Shown one piece after another: positions 1-7,577 of a stretch of 32,682 nucleotides of DNA. The stretch spans positions 1 through 32,682 of the forward strand of contig JASHPF010000012.1 of assembly GCA_030038295.1 (NCBI GenBank), written 5' to 3'. The notes beneath the pieces were generated by a model that did not search any database, was not told the DNA's origin, and saw only the letters and a list, made by a program, of their open reading frames with translations. Origin of the DNA: Streptosporangiaceae bacterium. GTDB lineage: Bacteria > Actinomycetota > Actinomycetes > Streptosporangiales > Streptosporangiaceae. Positions within the stretch are counted from its first letter, which is position 1. Every line of letters begins with the position of its first letter. The position numbers and the translations under genes were made by a program.

Positions 1-417
1 GCCGGCCGCGAGCTGGGCGTCGGCTCGGTGCACCAGCGTCTCGTGCGCCATCCGCCGGATCCAGAAACCGGCAGGCGCCGGGCCGACGAACGACCAGACC
101 AGATCGTCATCCGCTGCCCGCACGGCGGCGACGATCCGCGCCGCGCCCGCCAGCAGCCACGCCCCCTGCCCGGCGCGATCATCCGGCAGCCTGCCGTCCG
201 GCACCGCACGGAACGGAATGAACGTCTGAGACCTCGTACGCGTGATCTCGGCCGCCCACCGGTGCGCCCTGCCCACATGCGTGACAAGCTGCCGCAGCGT
301 CCACTCCGGGCAGGTGGGGATCGGCAGGCTCAGATCATGCCCGGCCAGGATCTCCGCCAGCCCGGCCGTGCCTGCCTCGATCTCCGCGAAATACCGGTCG
401 GGACTCAGCTGCGGCAT
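1..417 (-). CDS. Maleylpyruvate isomerase family (mycothiol-dependent/DinB-like) protein, 3' end outside window
   Basis: The reading frame opens at ATG 417-415 and stays open to the left edge, giving 139 residues without a stop, so the C-terminus is missing. An AAGGA-like ribosome site lies about 5 nt upstream. The sequence matches the N-terminal domain of the maleylpyruvate isomerase superfamily: an early PTCPEW motif, then LVTHVGRAH (near residue 45) and a late MAHETLVHRAD stretch (near residues 123-131). In this four-helix DinB-like fold these histidines and an acidic residue normally bind a divalent metal and the thiol cofactor mycothiol. Family members include isomerases and many uncharacterised mycothiol-dependent enzymes. 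The substrate cannot be named from sequence. Mycothiol use is one reason to place the window in Actinomycetota. The family call is fairly secure; the precise reaction is open. Confidence 0.8.
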   Translation of the reverse strand, partial: MPQLSPDRYFAEIEAGTAGLAEILAGHDLSLPIPTCPEWTLRQLVTHVGRAHRWAAEITRTRSQTFIPFRAVPDGRLPDDRAGQGAWLLAGAARIVAAVRAADDDLVWSFVGPAPAGFWIRRMAHETLVHRADAQLAAG

Positions 418-562
418 GGCGTTCCTTTGATGATCTGCTGCGGCTAGCCTAGCCACGCCGTGACCGGAAGCCTGTCCAGGCTCCAGGGGCCGGGCGGGTG
501 CTGACGAGCAGGTGCAGATGGGCCACCTGTCGGTTATGGTGCGACGTTTTCGCCGTACCTGC

Positions 563-1687
563 CTAGGCCGTCTTTCCTGGCGGACTTGCCCATAGCTGGG
601 CAAGCATCGCCGCACGCCCGGCGCGCATGAAGTCCGGCCAGTCACGAGTATCGAGAAATTGCTCATAGAAGCCCGTGCCAGCGACCTTCCAGTACGGTAC
701 TGGCTCGACGAGCAGTGTCCGAGCAGCGTGCCGCAGCCTGGCGAGGTGTTCGCGCGCGAGCTCGGCGTGCTGGCAGTTGCGCACCTGCGACGCGGCGGTG
801 ACGATGCTGAGCGGCCGCCGTTCCCAGCCGGTAACGTCCTCGCCCTCGAACTCATGCGGGTAGAAGGCATTGACCGCCACGGCGGTCTCGATCACTGGCT
901 CGATATCGAGGAGCGGCCGGACCGGAAAGATGTCCACGATCCCGCCGTCGCACCAGTGCAGTCCGTCCAGCTTCACCGGCTGAAGAAACAGCGGCATCGA
1001 CACGGCCATCCGGATGGCGTGCGCGACTGGCATGTCGGGATAGGTACGAGGACCAATGAATTCCAGCCGGTTGCGTTCTACATTCCATATCGGCGCATAC
1101 GTTGGCGTCTGCATGTCCGCCAGAGTCAGGTCGCCGAGCTGGCGGCGGTAGAACGCTTCCAGCTTGTCGCCCCGGACGATTCCTGCCCAACCGCGCGCCA
1201 GGGTCGGGATGAGCGCTGCGACGTCATGCCATCCGATGTCGACATAGTCGCCCGGCCGTACCGAAGCAGTAAACTCTGCCACCTCCTCGGGCGGCATGCC
1301 GACGCCGAGCGGGAAGCCGAATAGCGCCGAGCCCGAGCACACCGAGTAGACCGACACCGTGGTGCCGCTCTCCTGCAGGGCCTTCGCGACGCCAACCAGG
1401 CACGCCATGGCACCGCTTCCGCCGGTGGCCACGACCCCGACGCGACCGGTCAGCGGCGGCGGGGCTGGCTCCGGGAGCGGGCCGAAGATCTGCCCGGGAG
1501 CTGGCCAATGGTCAAACGGCAGAGACACCAGCCCGCGCCGGATCGCGTCGAGGAACCGAGCGTCCTTGCGCATGGCCACGGCGACGTCGCGGGCACCGAG
1601 GATAACGTTGAAGTACTGCCGCACGCGGAAGATATCCAGCGCCGCATCCAGTGCGCTGGCGCGGCCCCGGCTATCGGTTCCGGCCAT
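563..1687 (-). CDS. Patatin-like phospholipase/acyl hydrolase with atypical nucleophile motif
   Basis: A 374-residue protein. A glycine-rich oxyanion-type loop (VVATGGSGAM, residues 86-94) is followed by the strand and nucleophile elbow (YSVCSGSALFG, 114-124) and later by the catalytic Asp motif CDGGIVD (246-252), with the patatin-type AVSMPLFLQPV stretch just before it. This order defines patatin-like Ser-Asp dyad lipid acyl hydrolases. The canonical GxSxG elbow reads V-C-S118-G-S here, so both flanking glycines are replaced although Ser118 and Asp247 remain. No signal peptide or membrane segment is obvious, which suggests a cytosolic enzyme or one associated with the membrane surface. It stands alone, 145 nt downstream-side of the neighbouring gene on the same strand. 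The family call is good; activity and substrate are uncertain. Confidence 0.75.
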   Translation of the reverse strand: MAGTDSRGRASALDAALDIFRVRQYFNVILGARDVAVAMRKDARFLDAIRRGLVSLPFDHWPAPGQIFGPLPEPAPPPLTGRVGVVATGGSGAMACLVGVAKALQESGTTVSVYSVCSGSALFGFPLGVGMPPEEVAEFTASVRPGDYVDIGWHDVAALIPTLARGWAGIVRGDKLEAFYRRQLGDLTLADMQTPTYAPIWNVERNRLEFIGPRTYPDMPVAHAIRMAVSMPLFLQPVKLDGLHWCDGGIVDIFPVRPLLDIEPVIETAVAVNAFYPHEFEGEDVTGWERRPLSIVTAASQVRNCQHAELAREHLARLRHAARTLLVEPVPYWKVAGTGFYEQFLDTRDWPDFMRAGRAAMLAQLWASPPGKTA

Positions 1688-1727
1688 ATCAACCCCTCCA
1701 TCATGACCATGAGTCGGCTGTCACCCG

Positions 1728-1943
1728 TTACACCATGGTCCAAGGTCCCATCAGTGGTAATCGCAGCTGCACGCCCCCGAACCCGGTCCGGGCCAGGCGG
1801 CAGACAGCGGCGATCAGCGCGTCGAAGCCGGCGATCGGGTTCCCGGCGCGCTGGCGGCCGCTCGCGATGACGGCACAGTGCTCCGCAGGCGCGGTATCAA
1901 CCGGGACGACCTGGTCTGCGAAGATTGCCGGTATCGGGTGCCA
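1728..1943 (-). pseudogene. VapC-like PIN-domain toxin remnant (C-terminal part only)
   Basis: On the minus strand this stretch reads IFADQVVPVDTAPAEH, then RQRAGNPIAGFDALIAAVCR, and ends near GPW. This matches the second half of VapC/FitB-type PIN toxins, where FADRVLPFD, an RRxAGRPI turn and DA(L/M)IAA are followed by a short TRNxxDF-GTG-NPW tail. The N-terminal PIN half with its first catalytic Asp is not found upstream, and the TRN-DF tail segment looks deleted between the CRLA and TGF residues. No VapB-like antitoxin is visible. The remnant fills most of the 399-nt gap between the patatin gene and the protease. I judge it a decayed toxin fragment. Similarity is by eye only. Confidence 0.45.
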
Positions 1944-2086
1944 TGCCGCTGTCACTGACCGGGTGCCCTCTGTCGGCGGGACTAACGGCTCTGGGCCGTG
2001 GCCCGCGCCGTGAGGAGCCTGATTGTGTGCGGACAGTGGGTCTGCCGCGAATCGGGCGGCGGCCCGCACGGGAGACGGAGCGTGCT

Positions 2087-3001
2087 GTGCGAAAGGCTTC
2101 CGAGATCCGCCGCAGTGAGAGGCCGCGCGCATTGCACGCGAGGCGGGGTGCATTAGTCGTTGTCGCCGCCGCGCTTACCGCCGCGGGCTGCGCCGTCGCG
2201 CCGGTTGCCGGGCATCATCATCATCACCATCTGGGCGCTGCCGCGTACTGGGGCAGGTCCAGGCTGCTCGGCGCACTGCCGTTTACGCGCGGGCGGTTGG
2301 CCGTGCCAGCCGTCGGCCAGTCCGCTGACCCGCATGTTGCGGGGCTTATCTCTGGGCTGCGAGTCGGCGCGCTGTTCGTCCGCGACGCCGGGGGCGATCA
2401 CTTCTGCACGGCTAGCGTCGTGGCCAGCCCTGGAAAGGACTTGCTGATAACGGCTGCGCATTGCATTAACGGCGGCAAGGGCGGAGGGTACCGGAGCGAC
2501 ATCGTATTCATCCCCGACTACCGTGATGGCCAGGAGCCCTTCGGTGTCTGGTCGCCGGCGAAACTGCTGGTGGCACCGCAGTGGGCGGACTCCTCCAATC
2601 CGAACTATGACGTCGGATTCGTGGTGCTCAAGTCGCACAACGGCCAGAGCATCCAGCAGGTACTGGGCGCCAACCAGCTCGGCACCGACGCTGGCTATCA
2701 GTATCTCGTCCACGTGACCGGGTATCCGGACAGCTCGAACGCCCCGATCACGTGTGTCAACTGGACGAGCCGTTTCAGCCAGACGCAACTGCGGTTCGAG
2801 TGTGCGGGCTACACCGGCGGCACCAGCGGCAGCCCGTGGGTGATCCGGTTCAGCCCGCGGTCGCACACCGGAACCATCGTCGGGGTGATCGGCGGCTACG
2901 AGGAGGGCGGGGACACGCCCTCGGTGTCCTACAGCGCGCGCATCGGAACGGCTATCCAGAAGCTTTACCAACAGGCCGAGGCCGCGAGCAGCCAGGTTTG
3001 A
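2087..3001 (+). CDS. Secreted trypsin/V8-like serine protease with natural His6 run
   Basis: I chose GTG 2087 because two GGAG motifs (2070-2079) precede it and the product then starts with a basic segment and a hydrophobic signal core (residues 21-33) ending TAAGC35. That could be a weak lipobox or an ordinary signal-peptidase site. The 304-residue protein carries a complete chymotrypsin-fold triad: TAAHC (His125), NYDVGF (Asp175) and GGTSGSPW (Ser247). The GTSGSP form of the serine motif, rather than GDSGGP, is typical of V8/glutamyl-endopeptidase-like proteases. Immediately after the signal region six consecutive histidines (residues 43-48) occur. They could bind metal on the exported N-terminus; this is inference. 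The domain is close to the minimal family length, with no extra C-terminal domain. It is probably monocistronic. Confidence 0.8.
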   Translation: MRKASEIRRSERPRALHARRGALVVVAAALTAAGCAVAPVAGHHHHHHLGAAAYWGRSRLLGALPFTRGRLAVPAVGQSADPHVAGLISGLRVGALFVRDAGGDHFCTASVVASPGKDLLITAAHCINGGKGGGYRSDIVFIPDYRDGQEPFGVWSPAKLLVAPQWADSSNPNYDVGFVVLKSHNGQSIQQVLGANQLGTDAGYQYLVHVTGYPDSSNAPITCVNWTSRFSQTQLRFECAGYTGGTSGSPWVIRFSPRSHTGTIVGVIGGYEEGGDTPSVSYSARIGTAIQKLYQQAEAASSQV

Positions 3002-3102
3002 CTGGCCGGGGCATTCTTCCTGGCACCGGGGACGTTCGGCCCTGTCGGGCTGGCGCTCTCGTCTCGTAGCGAGGGAACGGGCGGGGGAGGGGAGGTGCCG
3101 CC

Positions 3103-5751
3103 GTGGCAGCGGCGGACGGAGGGCCAGCTTCGCGGTGCACGATCGTGGTGAACGGCAAACCATGCCAGTCCGCCGATTCCGGCCAGCAGATCCTGCTGGC
3201 GCTGCTACGGACCGACCTAGGCCTGACTGGCACCAAGCCGGGCTGTGGCGAGGGCGAATGCGGCGCGTGCACGGTCCTGGTTGATGGCTCGCCGTTGCTT
3301 GCCTGCCAGGCCACCGTCGCCGAGGTGGCGGGCAAGTCGGTAACGACGATCGAAGGGCTCGCCGTCGGCGACCGGCTGCATGCTGTTCAGCTGGCGCTCA
3401 TGGAGGAGCGGGCCAGCCAGTGTGGTTACTGCACGCCGGGTATGGCGCTCCGGGCGGCAGCTCTGCTGGCCGCGGTGCCGAACCCGACGAGCGCTCAGAT
3501 TGGCGCGGCGCTGCAGCCCAACGTGTGCCGATGTGGCTGCTATCCGCGAATCCGCCGTGCGGTGCACCGGGCGGCTGAGATGGGAACGGCGGAGCAGCAG
3601 GTCGCGGGCGTTGCGCCAGCGCCGCCGTCGTTGCTGACCCGGCCGCGACGGCCGTGGGATCTCTGCGAGCCGCAGCAGTGGGAGTGGCATTCCGTGCTTG
3701 GCGATGGCTTGATGGTGGTGTGGCCGCCTCCTGCCTCCGCGCACGGCATGTGGCCGACGGGAGGCGGCGCCTGGCTGCATATCGCGCCGTCTGGCCTGAT
3801 CACCGCGTTCACCGGCAAGGTTGACGTCGGCCAGGACAACCAGACCGCGTTGCGGCTGCTGGTGGCCGAGGAGCTGGCGATTCGGCCGGCCTGCGTCCGG
3901 CTTGTGCAGGGCGATACAGACGTGTGCCCGTTCGACATCGGCACTTTCGGCAGCCGGTCAATGCCGGATGCCGGCCGTCCGCTGCGCCTGGCCGCCGCTG
4001 GCGCGCGGCAGGTCCTGATCGCGCTCGCCGCCGAGCGCTGGGGCACGCCCGCCGCCGACCTCACCGCGGATGCGGGCGAGGTGATTTCACCGCCCGATGA
4101 CACGCGGCTGGCCTACGGTGAGCTCGTCGCAGGCGTGCGCCACCTGGAGGTAGTGGCGGTCGAGCCGTCGCTGACCGATCCCGCAGGGTGGCGTGTCGCA
4201 GGCCGCGGGGGTCATGCCGCGCCTCGACGAGACGTGGTGACCGGCGAGCGCCGGTTCGGCTCCGATCTCGAGCTTCCGGGCATGCACCATGGCGCCGTGC
4301 TCAGGCCGCCCGCCGCGGGATGCACGCTGCGCGCCGCCGACACCAGCCAGGCCGCGCAGCTGCCCGGCGTGACCGTCGTCCGCCAGGACGACTTCGTCGG
4401 CGTCACCGCCCCCGACCCGGCGACAGCACGCCGGGCGCTCACCGCAATCAGCGCGGACTGGGACCAGCCAGCAGAAGGCCCGGCCGACCTGCCTGCCTAT
4501 CTGCGCCACAACCCAACCGCGGGAGTCGGCTGGGAACGGGCGACGGACCACTCGACCGGAGATGTCGCGGCCGCGTTCGCCGCGGCAGCGACGACCCTGC
4601 GTTCGAGCTACCGCACGGCCTACCTCGCGCATGTGCCGTTGGAGACATCGGCAGCCGTGGCCGAGTGGGACGCTGGGCGGCTGACGGTCTGGGTGGGCTG
4701 CAACGTGCCGTTCGGCATGCGCGCGCAGCTAGCCGGCCAGCTCGGCTTGGACGAGTCGGACGTGCGGGTGATCGTGCCGCCGACCGGCGGCGGTTTCGGC
4801 GGCAAGCACGGCGAGGTGGCCGTGGAGGCGGCCCGTCTGGCGCGAGCCGCCAGCCGGCCAGTGCGGGTGCACTGGAGCCGGGCGGAGGAGTTTACCTGGG
4901 GATACCTACGGCCCTTGGCCGTCATCGACATCCGGGCGGGGCTCGATGCGGCCGGATCGATCGCCGGATGGGATTACCTGGACATCAACGCTGGCGCCCA
5001 GGGCAGCGTGTTCCCTTATCAATGTCGTAACTGGCGGATCAGGTACCAGCCCGCGGCGTCGCCGGTGGCACAGGGCCCCTACCGGGCGCTAGCGGCGACC
5101 GCGAACACATTCGCCCGGGAGTCCTGCATTGACGAGCTAGCGGACGCCGCCGGTCTCGACCCGGTGCGCTTCAGGCTCGATCGGCTGGCCGATAGAAGGC
5201 TGGCTGCCGTCCTACGCACCGCGGCCGCGCGCTTTGGCTGGGGCGCTGACAAGGACGGCCCGGCTCACGGGCTGGGCTGGGGCTGCGCCGCGGGCCTGGA
5301 AAAGGACGGCCGGGTCGCAACGTTCGCCGAGGCTCGCGTTGATCCGGGCGACGCCATAACGGTGACCAGGATTGTCACGGCCTACGAATGCGGTGCGATC
5401 GTCAACCCGGATACCGTCACGGCACAGGTGGAAGGCGGGACCATCATGGCGCTCGGGGGCGCGCTGTTCGAGGAGGTCCGGCTGGGGCACGGCAGGCTGG
5501 CCAGCGCGCGGCTGGCCGATTACCGGGTGCCGCGGTTCAGCGACGTGCCCGCCATCGAGATCGTCCTGCTCGACCGGCCCGACATTCCGTCAGCCGGAGC
5601 GGGGGAGACGCCGTTGATTGCCGTCGCACCCGCCGTCGCCAACGCGATCTTCTCGGCCACGGGCCGACGGCTGCGCTCGCTGCCGCTGATCCCGGCGGCA
5701 GGCTGCCAACAGCCAGATGAGCCCAGCCCGGTCAGGGAGCGCGCACGATGA
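3103..5751 (+). CDS. Fused [2Fe-2S] + molybdopterin-binding hydroxylase (isoquinoline/aldehyde oxidoreductase type)
   Basis: The GTG start follows a strong GGAGGGGAGG ribosome site at 3086-3095. The 882-residue product joins two subunits that are often separate. Residues 12-155 are a two-cluster ferredoxin domain with all eight cysteines (48, 53, 56, 68, 107, 110, 142, 144). From about residue 215 it is a molybdopterin large subunit of the IorB/nicotinate dehydrogenase class, with GGGFGGK (562-568), GPYRAL (658-663) and a C-terminal GAGE whose Glu835 matches the active-site glutamate of xanthine-oxidase-family enzymes. Family members hydroxylate aldehydes or N-heterocycles using water and pass electrons through the Fe-S clusters. 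No FAD subunit or XdhC-like maturation gene is adjacent, so electrons may leave via a cytochrome or another partner, as in IorAB-type enzymes (inference). No Tat signal is obvious at the N-terminus. Confidence 0.85.
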   Translation: MAAADGGPASRCTIVVNGKPCQSADSGQQILLALLRTDLGLTGTKPGCGEGECGACTVLVDGSPLLACQATVAEVAGKSVTTIEGLAVGDRLHAVQLALMEERASQCGYCTPGMALRAAALLAAVPNPTSAQIGAALQPNVCRCGCYPRIRRAVHRAAEMGTAEQQVAGVAPAPPSLLTRPRRPWDLCEPQQWEWHSVLGDGLMVVWPPPASAHGMWPTGGGAWLHIAPSGLITAFTGKVDVGQDNQTALRLLVAEELAIRPACVRLVQGDTDVCPFDIGTFGSRSMPDAGRPLRLAAAGARQVLIALAAERWGTPAADLTADAGEVISPPDDTRLAYGELVAGVRHLEVVAVEPSLTDPAGWRVAGRGGHAAPRRDVVTGERRFGSDLELPGMHHGAVLRPPAAGCTLRAADTSQAAQLPGVTVVRQDDFVGVTAPDPATARRALTAISADWDQPAEGPADLPAYLRHNPTAGVGWERATDHSTGDVAAAFAAAATTLRSSYRTAYLAHVPLETSAAVAEWDAGRLTVWVGCNVPFGMRAQLAGQLGLDESDVRVIVPPTGGGFGGKHGEVAVEAARLARAASRPVRVHWSRAEEFTWGYLRPLAVIDIRAGLDAAGSIAGWDYLDINAGAQGSVFPYQCRNWRIRYQPAASPVAQGPYRALAATANTFARESCIDELADAAGLDPVRFRLDRLADRRLAAVLRTAAARFGWGADKDGPAHGLGWGCAAGLEKDGRVATFAEARVDPGDAITVTRIVTAYECGAIVNPDTVTAQVEGGTIMALGGALFEEVRLGHGRLASARLADYRVPRFSDVPAIEIVLLDRPDIPSAGAGETPLIAVAPAVANAIFSATGRRLRSLPLIPAAGCQQPDEPSPVRERAR

Positions 5752-5776
5752 TCACGGGTGTGCACGCGCACCATTA

Positions 5777-5797
5777 CCCGCCGCGCCGCCTGGCGGG
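5777..5797. terminator. Possible bidirectional hairpin between convergent genes
   Basis: CCCGCC (5777-5782) can pair with GGCGGG (5792-5797) across a 9-nt loop. It lies in the 65-nt gap between the plus-strand hydroxylase and the minus-strand transporter. There is no T-tract, so an intrinsic terminator role is only possible. Confidence 0.25.
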
Positions 5798-5816
5798 CAG
5801 GTCCGGGGGCGGCCGG

Positions 5817-7577
5817 TTAGCCGGTGCCGAGCTGGATGGCCTTGATGACGAGCAGCAGGGCGGCGATGACCAGGTAGCCGCGCAGGGCGATAATGCCGAG
5901 CTTGAGCGCGGGTGACCAGGTGACGGGCTTGAGCATGGCCAGCGGCGGCATCCGCCAGTTTCGGCGCTGCGCGCGCGGGATGTCGGCGGCGGGCAAGGCG
6001 GCGTAGCGGCGGCGAGCGCGGCTGATCCGCAGCGCGATGCCGATGCCGGCCAGCCCCGCGGCCAGCGCGACCGACAGCCAGACGGCTATGCGGGCGCCGT
6101 TGATGTGCGGAAAGATCGTGGTGGCCATCAGCGTGCCGGACAGCATGAGCAGCGTCGCGATGATGATGGTGGCCACCACGTTCAGCCAGTTCGGGTTGAC
6201 CCACGGTCCCAGGACCTGCTTGTCGTTGCAGAGCAGCAGCAGGAACACGCAGGCGCTGGGCAGCAGCAGCCCGGCCAGGGCCTGCACCGCCTCGGTGACG
6301 ACGCCCAGCGGCGCGCCGGGGATCAGCACGATCCCGGCGGCCACGATGATCATGCCGGTGTAGGCGGTGTAGAAGCCCTTGGCGCCGGCAAAGGTGCGGT
6401 GCAGGGAGTGCTTGATGCCGAAGAAGTCACCGAAGGCGTAGCTGGTGGACAGGGTGACCGCGGCGGCGCCGATGATGGAGGCGTCCAGGAGCACGATCGC
6501 GAACAGCGCGCCGAGTACCTGGCCCTTGTGGCCAAGGGCCCTGGCCACCCCGAGCGCGTCGGTGAAGTGCCCGGCCAGCGGCGTGCCGAGCACGGCGTAG
6601 ACGCCGGCGATCATGATCGCGCCGGCGCCGATGACCACGACCGCCGAGCCGAGGAAGGTGTCGGCGCGCTCGGGGTTGATGAACCGGGGGGTGATGCGCT
6701 TGTCGACGACGTTGGACTGCTGGAAGAACAGCTGCCACGGGGCGACGGTGGTGCCGACTATCGCGATGATCAGCAGGATGGCGTCGGAGCTCACGCCGCC
6801 CTGAATGCCGGGTACCAGCGAGTGATAGACGGTGGCGCCGTAGGCCGGGTGACACATGAATGCCAGCGGGAACAGCACCATGCTGGAGGCGATGAACGCC
6901 AGCAAGGCCCGTTCCCAGCGCCGGAAGCTGCCAGTGACGGCGATCGCGACCAGGGTGGCGGCGGCGACGGGCACCGCGACGTACTTGCTGACGCCGAAGT
7001 AGGCCAGCGCCAGCGCCACGCCGATGAACTCGGTGACGATGGTCAGGAAGTTAAGGATGAACAGGTCGCCGACCGAAAACCAGCCCCAGAACCGGCCGAA
7101 CCGCTCGTTGATCAGGCGGGCGTGGCCGACGCCGGTCACCGCGCCCAGCCGGACCACCATTTCCTGGTTGACGATCAGCACCGGGATCAGCAGCAGCAGC
7201 ACCCACAGCAGGCTGTAGCCGTAGTTCTGCCCGGCCTGCGCGTACGTGGCCACACCGCCGGCGTCGTTATCGCCGACCATGACGATGATGCCCGGTCCCA
7301 TGATGGCCAGGAAGGTCAGCAGCCGCCGCTTGAGCGTGCGCCGCTGGTCGTCTGGCTCGCCGACGCGAATGCGGCCCAATGCGCCCTCGATGTCACCCAG
7401 ATGCGCCTCATCGAGCACGGCGCTTGGCTGCGTGAGGTTGCTGGTGATGTCGCCGCTCGCGGTGTGACCATCCGGTTGAGCGGGCGCCGGGTGCGCCCGG
7501 CGGGCCGTCCGGATCAGGCGCCCTGCTCTCCTGGCGTGATCCGGCGAGGATGGCGGGTTCGCGGGCGGGCGGCTCAC
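5817..7577 (-). CDS. Nramp-like divalent metal transporter with non-canonical metal-site motifs
   Basis: A 586-residue polytopic membrane protein of the Nramp/SLC11 fold. Residues 1-85 are a polar cytosolic extension; from about 88 many hydrophobic helices follow. The first helix carries MVGDNDAGG (101-108) where classical Mn/Fe Nramps have DPGN. The sixth-helix region has TTVAPWQLFFQQSNVVDKR where classical members have MPH. The metal-site residues are therefore changed, as in the Nramp-related magnesium transporters and similar clades. The start is GTG 7577, which forms a 4-nt GTGA overlap with the stop of the upstream MgtE_N/CBS gene. The two are therefore translationally coupled and probably work together. 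I infer Mg2+ or another divalent ion as substrate and do not favour a classical Mn2+ importer. A shorter start near the VLDEAH segment (residue 54) is possible. Confidence 0.8.
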   Translation of the reverse strand: MSRPPANPPSSPDHARRAGRLIRTARRAHPAPAQPDGHTASGDITSNLTQPSAVLDEAHLGDIEGALGRIRVGEPDDQRRTLKRRLLTFLAIMGPGIIVMVGDNDAGGVATYAQAGQNYGYSLLWVLLLLIPVLIVNQEMVVRLGAVTGVGHARLINERFGRFWGWFSVGDLFILNFLTIVTEFIGVALALAYFGVSKYVAVPVAAATLVAIAVTGSFRRWERALLAFIASSMVLFPLAFMCHPAYGATVYHSLVPGIQGGVSSDAILLIIAIVGTTVAPWQLFFQQSNVVDKRITPRFINPERADTFLGSAVVVIGAGAIMIAGVYAVLGTPLAGHFTDALGVARALGHKGQVLGALFAIVLLDASIIGAAAVTLSTSYAFGDFFGIKHSLHRTFAGAKGFYTAYTGMIIVAAGIVLIPGAPLGVVTEAVQALAGLLLPSACVFLLLLCNDKQVLGPWVNPNWLNVVATIIIATLLMLSGTLMATTIFPHINGARIAVWLSVALAAGLAGIGIALRISRARRRYAALPAADIPRAQRRNWRMPPLAMLKPVTWSPALKLGIIALRGYLVIAALLLVIKAIQLGTG

